NCBI GenBank assembly: GCA_017456805.1
Contig: JAFTIQ010000020.1
Location: 25,433 to 89,432, forward strand
Length of the DNA stretch: 64,000 bases
Direction of reading: 5' to 3'
From: Lentisphaeria bacterium
GTDB lineage: Bacteria; Verrucomicrobiota; Lentisphaeria; Victivallales; UBA1829
Part shown: positions 44,416 to 53,442 of the stretch, one piece after another
How the letters are laid out: every line of letters starts with the position of its first letter
Position numbering within the stretch: the stretch's first letter is position 1
The notes under the pieces: generated by a model
What the model was told of the DNA's origin: nothing
The model's database searches: none
Seen by the model: only the letters and a program-made list of their open reading frames with translations
Made by a program: the position numbers and the translations under genes

Positions 44416-45447
44416 ATGCTTTGGAATTCAGAAACAGGAATCGTTGCAGGAGAATCAGGAATGTTCCTGGGAAAAGAAAAGGTCAAACTCCTGTTCCCGG
44501 CAGAAAAAATTCTGAACGTCTATCATCCGGTCCTGAAGATCGAATATAAAGAGGGAAAAGATTTTTCCCATGTGCCCGGAAGCGGCATCCTCCAACGGCT
44601 CCCCGGTTCTGAGATCCCCGTACTTCCGGCAGAAGCAATCCACCCGTCCCCGGAAAAAGCAATCCTGTTCCCTTCCCCCGATGCCAATGCTGTCCGGGGC
44701 GGCGAAGATGGAAAATATATGCTTTTCAGCGCAGGAAACTTTTTCGCACTCCATCAGATCGAAGTGGACTACAAAGCCGTCGACGGCACCGTTTTTCCCG
44801 TGAATCCGAAATTGAACCCCGGACAGCTTCCCAGGGTCAAAACTCTGCTCCGGGAAGGGAAAAATCTCCGCATTACCTTGATCGGAGACAGCATTTCCGA
44901 AGGACTGAACTCTACAAAACAGATGAATTGTCCTCCGTTCGCACCCCCTTATATCGAAACCGTCGTCAAAGGGCTGGAATCCAAATATCATGGAACTGTG
45001 GAACTCCTCAATGCGGCAATCGGCGGAACCTGCAGCAAGCAGGCATTCGAGATCCGTGACCGCTGGGCAAATCCCCCTTGCGATCTGTTCCTCATTGCAT
45101 ACGGCATGAATGATTTTGCCCGGACTTCTCCCGAAGAGTTCCGGAACATTATTCAGGAAATCATGCAGGAAAAACGGAGCATCCATCCGGAAACAGAATT
45201 TCTGCTGATCACTTCCATGTCCGGAAACCCGCTTTGGAAATCATTGCCCGCCGGGGCAGATCTCCTCTTCGCAGAGGAATTGAAAAAACTGGAATCGGAA
45301 ACCGTCGCCATCGCAGATGTCAATCACTTCTGGAATGAAGTCCGCAAACGGAAAGATTTCTACGATATCACAGGGAACGGAGTCAATCATCCCAACGATT
45401 ACGGTTATCAGCTCTACGCAAAAGTGCTCCTCGATCTTTTCCGCTGA
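44416..45447 (+). CDS. SGNH/GDSL hydrolase (probable carbohydrate esterase)
   Basis: A 343-residue protein without signal peptide. Residues 1-145 form a beta-rich N-terminal domain. The SGNH domain follows with block I LITLIGDSISEG-type sequence (GDSISEG, nucleophile Ser), block II Gly in AAIGGT, block III YGMNDF, and block V NHPNDYGYQLY with catalytic Asp-His (DYGYQ replaces the usual DxxH, with His in NHPND). Such two-domain enzymes often remove acetyl groups from plant or host glycans. Its position at the start of the carbohydrate region supports that role. Confidence 0.82.
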   Translation: MLWNSETGIVAGESGMFLGKEKVKLLFPAEKILNVYHPVLKIEYKEGKDFSHVPGSGILQRLPGSEIPVLPAEAIHPSPEKAILFPSPDANAVRGGEDGKYMLFSAGNFFALHQIEVDYKAVDGTVFPVNPKLNPGQLPRVKTLLREGKNLRITLIGDSISEGLNSTKQMNCPPFAPPYIETVVKGLESKYHGTVELLNAAIGGTCSKQAFEIRDRWANPPCDLFLIAYGMNDFARTSPEEFRNIIQEIMQEKRSIHPETEFLLITSMSGNPLWKSLPAGADLLFAEELKKLESETVAIADVNHFWNEVRKRKDFYDITGNGVNHPNDYGYQLYAKVLLDLFR

Positions 45448-45486
45448 TCTCATCAAAAAAATTTCATAAAATCTTATTTTGCCCTA

Positions 45487-45515
45487 TTGACAAACGTTTG
45501 GCATTGTGCTATATT
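45487..45515 (+). promoter_or_regulatory. Promoter of the pseudopilin-DUF4434 operon
   Basis: TTGACA (45487-45492), 17 bases, TATATT (45510-45515). The -35 box and spacer are overlapped by the first CAAACGTTTG operator. Confidence 0.8.
45491..45500. promoter_or_regulatory. Operator 1, CAAACGTTTG
   Basis: A perfect palindrome with central CG, the form recognised by LacI-family repressors, sitting on the -35/spacer of the promoter. The shared context is TGACAAACGTTTGG. Confidence 0.7.
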
Positions 45516-45561
45516 AGATCGTAAGAAGAAATAACCGGACGTGTTTTGCAACAAAAAATGA

Positions 45562-45571
45562 CAAACGTTTG
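45562..45571. promoter_or_regulatory. Operator 2, CAAACGTTTG
   Basis: Second copy of the same palindrome, 71 bases downstream of the first and in the same TGACAAACGTTTGG context. The pair would allow looping or a roadblock to transcription. Confidence 0.7.
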
Positions 45572-45615
45572 GTATTTTATTTTCATAAATGAATGAGAAG
45601 AGAGAAGGAGAAAAC

Positions 45616-46263
45616 ATGAAAACCGCAAAAAAACATTTTACACTCATTGAGCTGCTCGTTGTGATTGCTATTATTGCAATTCTCGCCGGAATGCTGCTCC
45701 CCGCATTGAATCAGGCACGGGAAAAAGGAAGAGCCGCTTCCTGCCAGAACAACCTCAAACAAATCGGTTTGTACTTTTTGGCATACGGGGATGATAATGA
45801 TGATTATCTGCCCTATGCATTCAGACAGGCTGGGTTCAAATACTGGTTCCATCAGATCGGTTCGTATATGTCTCCTGAGCTGCCATACACATTCACAAAA
45901 CAACAGGCACCCTTGCTGAACTGCCCTTCCAATAAAGCGCAATACTTGTCAGATACCCAATTGAACTATGTCGTCAACTTCCAGATCACCCAAAATGCTG
46001 AGCAGGGAGCTGTTGAAAATGAAGCCGGTATAAAAAGGACTAAAATCAAAAAAGCTTCTGAAATTGTTATGGTCGCTGACGGTAAAGTATATGCCAGCGG
46101 AGCAACCCACTACCATTTCAAGTTTCCAAACGCTGGCAACGGCGCCGATCATCCCGGATTTAATACCCATACGCAAAGAGCGAACATGCTTTGGGTGGAT
46201 GGACACGTCACTTCTGTAAAGGAGGGGCAAATCGGAAATATTCATGTTTACCCCATCTGGTAA
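45616..46263 (+). CDS. Prepilin-like protein with C-terminal H-X9-DG motif
   Basis: A 215-residue protein with leader MKTAKKH followed by [20 protein letters not shown], a type II prepilin signal and helix. The C-terminal [14 protein letters not shown] contains the H-X9-DG motif. ATG 45616 is preferred over ATG 45589 because AAGGAG lies just upstream. These pseudopilin-like proteins occur in large numbers in Lentisphaerota and Planctomycetota and their role is not settled. This one is the first gene of an operon whose next member is a probable glycan-active protein, under two LacI-type operators. Confidence 0.88.
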   Translation: MKTAKKHFTLIELLVVIAIIAILAGMLLPALNQAREKGRAASCQNNLKQIGLYFLAYGDDNDDYLPYAFRQAGFKYWFHQIGSYMSPELPYTFTKQQAPLLNCPSNKAQYLSDTQLNYVVNFQITQNAEQGAVENEAGIKRTKIKKASEIVMVADGKVYASGATHYHFKFPNAGNGADHPGFNTHTQRANMLWVDGHVTSVKEGQIGNIHVYPIW

Positions 46264-46275
46264 GGAAGTTGTATT

Positions 46276-47292
46276 GTGAGTTGGAAACTTGGCTCTTATG
46301 AGGGCTTTAACATCTTTGAGCCTGCCCCGGAATCTATCCCGGAAAGCCGGATCCTGGTGGATTCCACCATCAAGGCAAACCGGGATTTTCTGGCAAATCT
46401 CTCCGCAGAGAAAAAGGCAGAATCTTCTGCGGAGATCACCGGATCGTTTATCTATGCCCATGCACCGGATTATGTGGGGAATTACACCCTGAACTGGAAA
46501 AAAGCTGATTGGGATCAGGCATTCAAAAAACTGAAATCCCGGAAAATCGATACCGTTGTTTTTCAGGCGGCAGTCTGGAACGAACTGCAGGAAGTTTATT
46601 ACAGCAGCAAACTCTTTCCGGAATACCGTTCCTGGAACGTGGTGGAACCGATGCTGCTCTCCGCAAAAGAGAACGGAATGACCGTTTTCCTCGGCGGCTA
46701 CGGTTCAGTTTCCGGCTGGAACATGCAACTGGATGATGCAGATGTTCTGCAGGAAATCCAGCGGCAGACTGATTGTCTTTCGGAACTGCTCCTCTTCCGG
46801 GAACTTTTCGACGGGGTATATTATTCACCGGAAACCGCATTCAGCGGGGTCCGCGATCCCAAGCGGGAAGAAAGGCTCCATTGGATCTATCAGACCTACT
46901 TCGGCAGGATCAGAGAGATGGCGCCGGAAAAGAAAATCCTGATGTCCCCGGCAAGCAAATGGGTTCCGGGCAAAGAACAGGATTTCATTGATTCCTGGCT
47001 GGCGCTGCTGGATGATGTACCGCTGGATATTCTTGCGCCGCAAGACTCCATCGGCTGTTCCGCATGTACGCTGGATGTTATGAAAAACATCTGGGAACTC
47101 TGGCAGCAGGTCACAAAGCGGGCTGGGATCTCACTCTGGGCTAACATTGAACTGTTTGAACGGGTAGACTTCGGAGGGGCGGAACCGTTCAAAGCAGCAT
47201 CAGCAGAACGGATCCGTCAGCAGTGCAGAGCCGTTGCACCGTTTGCAGAGAAGTGCATCTGCTGGGAAGCATTGTATTTTGATCTTCCCTGA
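46276..47292 (+). CDS. DUF4434-like TIM-barrel protein
   Basis: A 338-residue protein without signal peptide. GTG 46276 follows AAGGAAG. The barrel-like layout includes FIYAHAPDYVGNYTLNWKKADW, KSRKIDTVVFQAAVWNE, MTVFLGGYGS, DGVYYSPETAF, KKILMSPASKW, LDILAPQDSIG and ISLWANIELFE. This order resembles DUF4434 proteins, which are related to glycoside hydrolases. The Glu residues in YYSPETAF and WANIELFE lie at strand ends and could be catalytic. It follows the pseudopilin by 12 bases. The substrate is unknown. Confidence 0.65.
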   Translation: MSWKLGSYEGFNIFEPAPESIPESRILVDSTIKANRDFLANLSAEKKAESSAEITGSFIYAHAPDYVGNYTLNWKKADWDQAFKKLKSRKIDTVVFQAAVWNELQEVYYSSKLFPEYRSWNVVEPMLLSAKENGMTVFLGGYGSVSGWNMQLDDADVLQEIQRQTDCLSELLLFRELFDGVYYSPETAFSGVRDPKREERLHWIYQTYFGRIREMAPEKKILMSPASKWVPGKEQDFIDSWLALLDDVPLDILAPQDSIGCSACTLDVMKNIWELWQQVTKRAGISLWANIELFERVDFGGAEPFKAASAERIRQQCRAVAPFAEKCICWEALYFDLP

Positions 47293-47295
47293 TTC

Positions 47296-47323
47296 TTGAC
47301 AAAAAGTAAAACTGGAGTATATT
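47296..47323 (+). promoter_or_regulatory. Promoter of the LacI-family regulator gene
   Basis: TTGACA (47296-47301), 16 bases, TATATT (47318-47323). Confidence 0.75.
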
Positions 47324-47326
47324 ATC

Positions 47327-47346
47327 CTCAGTAGGGAATTACTGAG
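47327..47346. promoter_or_regulatory. Palindrome at the transcription start of the regulator gene
   Basis: CTCAGTA and TACTGAG are separated by six bases. The site covers the predicted transcription start and is a likely autoregulatory operator. Confidence 0.6.
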
Positions 47347-47414
47347 ACTGCTTCAACAGATCTCCGGATTTTTTGAAGCTGTTCCGCAGGGATAAATGAT
47401 AGACTGAGGATGAT

Positions 47415-48446
47415 ATGACAAAACTTACAGATATAGCCAAAAAACTGAATCTTGATGTTTCCGTAATATCAAGAGCCCTCAGTCAATCGCCGGAAAATCA
47501 GCGGCGGGTCAGCCCGAAAACCCGGGAACTGATTCAGAAAACTGCAAAGAAAATGAATTATGTTCCGGATCGCTCCGCCGCATTTTTCCGACAGAAAAAA
47601 GCACCGACGATCCTCTGTTATCTTCCGGGTTATACCGACCGTTTGATCGGGAACCTGATCATGGGGATCTCCGAAGAGGCAACCCGGCAGAAATTTCCTG
47701 TTAATTTTTATTTCGGGACCGAAAATACCGGTTTTGAAGTTTTCTGCGAAGCGTTGAAAAACATCAAGCACTCCGGCGTGATCACCTATCCGCCCCTGAA
47801 AATGTCTGATTCCATGCGGGAAGAATTGCTGAATTACCATAGGAACGGCGGACATATTCTGATATTGAATGCAAGTTCCAACGGAGGGATCCGTGATGAA
47901 CGGTTTGCCGGAATTCCTCAGCTTCAGATCAATGATATTTACGGCGGGACTCTGGCTGCAAAACATTTTCTTGAGCTCGGAGTGGAAGTGTTCTTCCGGG
48001 ATCAGATCCATGAGGCTTACGAAGCCCGGAACAGAGGATACACGGAAGCCCTGGAAACAGCCGGATTCACCCCGGTAGATTTTTCGATGAAACGGTTCGA
48101 AAAAGCTGTCGCCTCCGGAAGAAAAATCGGCATTTTCGCCTTTACCGATGCCATCGCAATGAATCTTGTGTATGAACTCGGGATCCAGGGATATAAAGCA
48201 GGGAGGGACTATTTTATTGTCGGGCACGACAATCAGTTCCTGACTGCCCGCATGTCGATCTCCCTGAGTACAGTGCACCAGCCGATGAGAGAAGAGGGAA
48301 GCCTTGCCGTCAAAAAAGTAATCCGTTTGACCGAAGGGAACACGGTAGAAGATGAGCTTCTGAATCCCTGGCTGATGATCCGGGAATCCTCCGGCGGCCC
48401 CCGTCCGGATCTTGAAAACGCAGATTCGGAAAAGATTCTTTATTGA
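47415..48446 (+). CDS. LacI family transcriptional regulator
   Basis: A 343-residue regulator. The N-terminal helix-turn-helix TKLTDIAKKLNLDVSVISRALS and hinge RELIQKTAKKMNYVPDRSA are typical. The rest is a periplasmic-binding-protein-like sugar-sensing domain (GVITYPPLKMSD, GIFAFTDAIAMNLVYELGIQ, DYFIVGHDNQFLTARMSISLSTV). It lies downstream of the pseudopilin-DUF4434 operon whose promoter has two LacI-type palindromes, and it may control that operon. Its 3' end overlaps the convergent GntR-type regulator gene by seven bases. Confidence 0.93.
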   Translation: MTKLTDIAKKLNLDVSVISRALSQSPENQRRVSPKTRELIQKTAKKMNYVPDRSAAFFRQKKAPTILCYLPGYTDRLIGNLIMGISEEATRQKFPVNFYFGTENTGFEVFCEALKNIKHSGVITYPPLKMSDSMREELLNYHRNGGHILILNASSNGGIRDERFAGIPQLQINDIYGGTLAAKHFLELGVEVFFRDQIHEAYEARNRGYTEALETAGFTPVDFSMKRFEKAVASGRKIGIFAFTDAIAMNLVYELGIQGYKAGRDYFIVGHDNQFLTARMSISLSTVHQPMREEGSLAVKKVIRLTEGNTVEDELLNPWLMIRESSGGPRPDLENADSEKILY

Positions 48447-49456
48447 ATCAGGGGCACATTGCCCGGATTCACGATTTCCACATCAATGATCGTCTTCAAC
48501 GGGACTTCTTCCGCCCGTTGCTCCACAAGGTTGATCAAATGTTCCACCGCAGTGAAACCGACGTTATAGGTGTGCTGTTCCACGCTGGCAATCGGCAGAC
48601 CGCTGTCCCTCCTGTAAAGATTCCCGAATCCGGTCAGAGCAATTTTGTTTTTCCATTTGAATTCCAAATAATCAAATGCCTGCATGGTACAAAACAGCAG
48701 ATCATCAGATCCGCAGACGAATGCGGTTGCCCGGGGGAATTTTTTCATTGCGGCTTTTACCTGTTTGACTGCCTCATATTTGCTGACATCGTGCCAGTTG
48801 AATGTCCGTTTTGCGAAATCAGAGATCCCGGCTTTTTTCATGGCGTCATAAAATCCCTGAAGGCGTTCCGGTTTCAATTCAGAAAGAAAGAAAATCACCA
48901 GATCCCTGTGCCCGCGCCCCAGGAGCAGTTTCATCATTTCATATCCGCCCTGATAATTATCACAGTCAACAGAATAAAAGGGCTGCTCATTTTTCTTTTC
49001 GACACGATCCATATAAACGGTTGGCAATTTCGTATCCAGATGACCGTAATAACCGGTAATGATCCCTTTGATGGGGGAATGTTCCAGCTGTTCCAGAAAT
49101 TGTTTCAGCTTGTTGAAGGGAGGATTTGCAAAGCTGATAAGATAATCATGCTGATATGCCGCAGCTTGAGCCCCGGATAAGAAATCAGCCTGAGCCTGCT
49201 GTTTCAATTCACTGATACAGATCAGTTGTCCTTTCGGGAACGGTTGAACGGCAGTAACGAACGTGCCCTGTCCCCGTTTTCCGCGAACGAGCCAACCGTT
49301 TGAAACAAGAAAAGAGACTGCTTTATTGGCGGTTTTTTTATTTACCCCGAACCGTTCTGCCAATTCATATTCAGAGGGAAAACGCTGATTGATTTCGTAT
49401 TTACCTGCTTTCAACTCAGCTTTAAGCAACTCCAGAATCTGCTCTGTTTTATCCAT
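48440..49456 (-). CDS. GntR-type regulator with LacI-like sensor domain
   Basis: A 338-residue protein. The N-terminal winged helix is of the GntR family (EINQRFPSEYELAERFGVNKKTANKAVSFLV, then RGKRGQGTFV), and the C-terminal 260 residues are a sugar-binding domain of the LacI type (GGYEMMKLLLGRGHRDLVIFF, PRATAFVCGSDDLLFCTMQAF, IALTGFGN). This is the AraR arrangement. ATG 49456 is used because AAGGAG precedes it. It is divergent from the next pseudopilin-hydrolase operon and probably governs it. Confidence 0.92.
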   Translation of the reverse strand: MDKTEQILELLKAELKAGKYEINQRFPSEYELAERFGVNKKTANKAVSFLVSNGWLVRGKRGQGTFVTAVQPFPKGQLICISELKQQAQADFLSGAQAAAYQHDYLISFANPPFNKLKQFLEQLEHSPIKGIITGYYGHLDTKLPTVYMDRVEKKNEQPFYSVDCDNYQGGYEMMKLLLGRGHRDLVIFFLSELKPERLQGFYDAMKKAGISDFAKRTFNWHDVSKYEAVKQVKAAMKKFPRATAFVCGSDDLLFCTMQAFDYLEFKWKNKIALTGFGNLYRRDSGLPIASVEQHTYNVGFTAVEHLINLVEQRAEEVPLKTIIDVEIVNPGNVPLIQ

Positions 49457-49481
49457 TTTTGAATCTCCTTCTGACTTTATC

Positions 49482-49510
49482 AATATAACTGTACTCCGCA
49501 TAAAATGCAA
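49482..49510 (-). promoter_or_regulatory. Promoter of the GntR-type regulator
   Basis: On the minus strand TTGCAT (49505-49510), 17 bases, TATATT (49482-49487). Confidence 0.65.
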
Positions 49511-49587
49511 ATGATTTCCGGAAAAACAGTGTATTTTTCAGAAAAGTAAATGGTTCAATATTTTTCAAAAAAAGATTTTTCTCTTTA

Positions 49588-49616
49588 TTGACATTCACGA
49601 AATAATGGGATATAGT
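49588..49616 (+). promoter_or_regulatory. Promoter of the pseudopilin-clan A hydrolase operon
   Basis: TTGACA (49588-49593), 17 bases, TATAGT (49611-49616), 62 bases before the ATG. Confidence 0.75.
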
Positions 49617-49678
49617 AACTCAGAAAAACAAAAAACCGAACGGGTCACTTTAATCTTTCATGCATAAGGAGAAAAGAG

Positions 49679-50422
49679 ATGTTACAAACACATGATCAGA
49701 AATCAGGAAAGGTGAAACGCGCAGCAGGATTCACATTGATCGAACTTCTTGTAGTAATTGCGATCATTGCAATTCTTGCAGGGATGCTGCTTCCGGCATT
49801 GAACAATGCAAGAGAAAAAGGAAGATCAGCTTCCTGTATAAACAATATCAAACAGATGGGCAGTTTCTGCTCTCAATACAGTCTTGACAACGATGACTGG
49901 CTGGTTCCGTACCTTTCAGAATACCGTATCAAATGCAAATACAACAATGAATTCGTTCCCTGGTTTTTCCTTGTCCGGGAATATGCCGGGGTCACCGGAA
50001 ATTATACAACTTACTGGTCCCATCCGCCGGAATCATTCCGGAACGGGATCATGAAATGCCCCTCTTATTCAGCCGGCCCGGTCAAATATTTTGTTGGAGC
50101 CTCATACGGGATGCCGCGGTATGGAATCGGCGGTGATGTGTACGGAAACTATGTTCCGATCATTAATAAAACGATCCATGTAAAATCAGTTTCCGCCTCC
50201 CTTCTCCTTGCTGATACCATAGATACCAATTACGGCGGATTTTACATGTTCACCAACTCCGGTTCAACCCTGGGCTATCTGGATAAGAAGCGTCATAACA
50301 AACGTGTCAATGCCGTTTATCTTGACGGCCATACGGAGTCTGTTCAGGTTTCCGCGCTGGAAGCAAATGCGGATCTGGTTGCAAGCTGGGATTCCAAAGC
50401 TCCGCTGGGACGGAACTGGTAA
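49679..50422 (+). CDS. Prepilin-like protein with C-terminal H-X9-DG motif
   Basis: A 247-residue protein with a 17-residue charged leader, then [20 protein letters not shown] and [22 protein letters not shown], almost the same as in the proteins at 45616 and 57080. [15 protein letters not shown] is the H-X9-DG motif. The middle of the protein, likely the exposed domain, differs completely from its paralogues. It is 26 bases ahead of the clan A hydrolase gene and heads the operon. Confidence 0.88.
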   Translation: MLQTHDQKSGKVKRAAGFTLIELLVVIAIIAILAGMLLPALNNAREKGRSASCINNIKQMGSFCSQYSLDNDDWLVPYLSEYRIKCKYNNEFVPWFFLVREYAGVTGNYTTYWSHPPESFRNGIMKCPSYSAGPVKYFVGASYGMPRYGIGGDVYGNYVPIINKTIHVKSVSASLLLADTIDTNYGGFYMFTNSGSTLGYLDKKRHNKRVNAVYLDGHTESVQVSALEANADLVASWDSKAPLGRNW

Positions 50423-50448
50423 TCTGCAACAGGAAAGGGAACTGCATC

Positions 50449-53442
50449 GTGAAACGTCTTGTTACAATCGTTCTGCTAACGGCATGTATGAGTTTTCTTC
50501 ATGCACAAAACATCATCCGGAACGGGGATTTTGAATCAGGAATGAATTCCTGGAAAAAAGGGTTCTGGGATGATATCGGAGAGGCGGAAATCGACTCAAA
50601 AATGAATCAGGGCCCCTTCGGTTCAAAAGCCCTGCTCTTCCGGGGGAAAGAAGGAGAATACGGGAAATTTTTTGTTCTTCAGAATTTCCGGATTCCCGCC
50701 GGACCGAAAAAAAACTATAAATTTTCCTGCTGGATCAGGACCGCTGACTACGAAAATCAGTGGTCCGCCGTGGTGACATGTACCATCCACGGAAAAGATC
50801 AGAATGGAACGCCTCAAAAAGTTTCCGCCGGTTTTTCAACTCCGTGGCAGAAAAAATCAACGGAATGGACAAATTACAGCAAGACGTTTGATCTTCCTGA
50901 CAGCGAATGTCACGGTTCCATCTACGTCATGGTGAAACCGCCCACGTCCAAACAGAAAGGAAACGGCCCGAACGCGGTCACCCATTTTGATAATTTCTAT
51001 CTTGGTCCCGCAGATTCTGCACCGGAAACACAACCCGTCCTCCCGAATGGAAACCAAACGGCAATGAAACTTTCCGGAGCTCCTTATCAAACCAATGGAT
51101 TCTACCGCGTCGGAGAACCTGTCACCTGGGAATTGACTCTGGAGAATGCCCCTGCGGAACCTTTGCGGATGGATTGGACCGCCTGCGACGGGTTCGGGAA
51201 GAAAATCAATTCAGGCGCACAGGATCTCAAGTTGGGATCCGGGAAACAAAAGTTCCGCTTTACCTTGCCGCCCTGCAAAACCATGGGATTTATCAGCGTG
51301 AAAGTAAAAGTTTTCCGCCGGAACGGGATCTTTGCAGAACATTCTCTTTCTGCGGTCAGAACCCAACGGAGAAACCAGCCGGATCCCTTTTTCACATGGC
51401 AGGGCTGGCGGCAGCCGGATGTCAACGGAAAAAACAATATGGGGAGTCTCAGGATCGGCTGTCTCTGGAACACGGAAATCAAGCCGGGGGTTTATGATTT
51501 CAGCAAAATCGATCGAGATATCGCACTTGCAGAAAAAAACGGTTTGACGCCGCTGGGGTATACCTGTGTATATGTTTACGATTCCTGGCGGAATCCTGCC
51601 TATAACCGGGAACAGATCAAAAAAGCAATTGCGGAGCGGAGAAATCCTTTTGATGAAGCGCACTATCTCCGTTACCGGAACTGGGCGCGGGCTTTGATCA
51701 AACATGTGGGAACGCGAATCAAGGACTGGGCAATCGTTAATGAGATCGATCTTTCCAGAAACGGTTTTATGGAGGAAGAAAATTATATCCGGTGTACAAA
51801 AATCTTCTCGGAAGAATTGAAAAAACAATTTCCTGATCACACCATCGGAGCGATCGGGATCGCCGGGCCGGAATTCCGTTCAGAACAGAATTATCTCCGG
51901 AAACTCTGGAAGGAACTCGGACCTTATCTGGACGGGATTTATTATGATGCCTATACTCCCGGACGGTTCGGAGATGGATATGAATTGCCCTGCGATGAAA
52001 AATATCTCTGTCAATATCTGGAAAAAACCCGTTCGATCATCGGTCCGGATAAATTGATATCAATTGAAGAAAAGGGTTTTACGGTAGAAGAATCTCTTCC
52101 GGTGGATCACCCGGTGCTGGTGAAAAATGCTCATCATCTCACCCGCAGTTATCTTCTGGCAAAAACGGTTCCGAATGTGATCCGTTATGCCTATTTCCTG
52201 CGGAATGACGGTGCCCGGGAAGGAAAATTCAATTACGGAATGATCCATAACAACGGGAATCCCCGGCCCATGTCAGCCGCTTTCGCAGCTGCGGCGGATT
52301 TCTTTGCCAATACGGAAAACGGAGTCAGAATCAACCCGATGGATTCCATTTATGCTTGTATCTTCAAACGGGGAAACCAAACACTCTGTGCGCTTTGGAC
52401 ACTGGAGAAGAACGTTGTCAATGCCACAATCAAATTCCCGGTTGATCATCTGGAAAGCGATTATATGGGCAACATTGCAAAACGTTCTGCCGGAGTCAGG
52501 CATTTGAAACTCACAGAGGCTCCGCTCTTTTTTGAAATGCAGCTCCCTCAGGAACAGTTTATCCGGATGATCCGTGAAGGGGTTTATGAACTGCCGGAGG
52601 TATCCGGTTCGATCCGGCAACTCTCCGAAGATACTCTGGCAGTTGAAGTCAAAAACAGAACACAGAAAACAATTTCTGTAAATGTCCGATTCGGACAGAA
52701 TCCCCCTCTTTCCGGAACATTGAAAGCGGGAGAAACCAAATCGTTTCTGTTCCAGCGTCCGTTCCGGAACGGAAGTGTCAACGCAGAACTGTTCTGCAAC
52801 GGAAAAACATATCCGCTGACCGCATATCTGGAAGCCGTTCCGGTCACGCGGACCGGTACAGAATTCGTAATGGATACAGCCCAATGGCTTTATCCTGTTG
52901 ATGCGATCCCTGCCGGACTCTGGAGAGGGAAAGAAGATCTTTCCGCCAAATTGAATTTCAGCTATGATGACAACTTTTTCCATCTCCGGGCAGATGTTGT
53001 GGACGATAAACCGTTCTCCACTGCCTCAGGGGTCCACATCTGGAATCAGGATGCGATCCAGTTCGGGTTCGACACGGAGAATGCGGAAGGAAAATCTCTG
53101 GCAGGCTATTGTGAATTCTGTGTGGCACTCACACCGGAAGGACCTCAGCTTTATTGCTATAAGAGTATCAATTCAGATCCGGCAGCAGAGGGGATCCTGC
53201 GCGATGCAAAAGTCTCTGTAAAACAGATTACACCGACTCTGCGGCGGTACGAATGTGCGATCCCCTGGAAATATCTCGGAAAAATGAAAGAACGGACCGG
53301 AAACTTTTTCGGTTTGAATCTTGTCATCTTCGATCGTGATGATCCCAAACAGGGAATTACTTACTGGATGCAGCTTTCTCCGGGGATCACCGGCGGAAAA
53401 GCTCCGGAACAATTCAAAAAGTTTTACTTAAAAAAAAAATGA
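50449..53442 (+). CDS. Secreted multidomain clan A glycoside hydrolase
   Basis: A 997-residue protein. GTG start and signal peptide (LVTIVLLTACMSFLHAQ). Residues about 20-185 are a CBM4_9-like jelly roll (IIRNGDFESGMNSWKK ... THFDNFYLG). A linker domain runs to about 290. The TIM barrel (about 300-630) has the acid/base candidate Glu432 in DWAIVNEIDLS and nucleophile candidates Glu540 or Glu541 in LISIEEKGFT, the spacing of clan GH-A (families such as 10, 39 and 5). Residues about 640-800 are beta-rich. The C-terminus from about 830 resembles CBM9 (FSYDDNFFHLRADVVDDKPF). A xylan- or mannan-like substrate is possible but unproven. Confidence 0.8.
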   Translation: MKRLVTIVLLTACMSFLHAQNIIRNGDFESGMNSWKKGFWDDIGEAEIDSKMNQGPFGSKALLFRGKEGEYGKFFVLQNFRIPAGPKKNYKFSCWIRTADYENQWSAVVTCTIHGKDQNGTPQKVSAGFSTPWQKKSTEWTNYSKTFDLPDSECHGSIYVMVKPPTSKQKGNGPNAVTHFDNFYLGPADSAPETQPVLPNGNQTAMKLSGAPYQTNGFYRVGEPVTWELTLENAPAEPLRMDWTACDGFGKKINSGAQDLKLGSGKQKFRFTLPPCKTMGFISVKVKVFRRNGIFAEHSLSAVRTQRRNQPDPFFTWQGWRQPDVNGKNNMGSLRIGCLWNTEIKPGVYDFSKIDRDIALAEKNGLTPLGYTCVYVYDSWRNPAYNREQIKKAIAERRNPFDEAHYLRYRNWARALIKHVGTRIKDWAIVNEIDLSRNGFMEEENYIRCTKIFSEELKKQFPDHTIGAIGIAGPEFRSEQNYLRKLWKELGPYLDGIYYDAYTPGRFGDGYELPCDEKYLCQYLEKTRSIIGPDKLISIEEKGFTVEESLPVDHPVLVKNAHHLTRSYLLAKTVPNVIRYAYFLRNDGAREGKFNYGMIHNNGNPRPMSAAFAAAADFFANTENGVRINPMDSIYACIFKRGNQTLCALWTLEKNVVNATIKFPVDHLESDYMGNIAKRSAGVRHLKLTEAPLFFEMQLPQEQFIRMIREGVYELPEVSGSIRQLSEDTLAVEVKNRTQKTISVNVRFGQNPPLSGTLKAGETKSFLFQRPFRNGSVNAELFCNGKTYPLTAYLEAVPVTRTGTEFVMDTAQWLYPVDAIPAGLWRGKEDLSAKLNFSYDDNFFHLRADVVDDKPFSTASGVHIWNQDAIQFGFDTENAEGKSLAGYCEFCVALTPEGPQLYCYKSINSDPAAEGILRDAKVSVKQITPTLRRYECAIPWKYLGKMKERTGNFFGLNLVIFDRDDPKQGITYWMQLSPGITGGKAPEQFKKFYLKKK

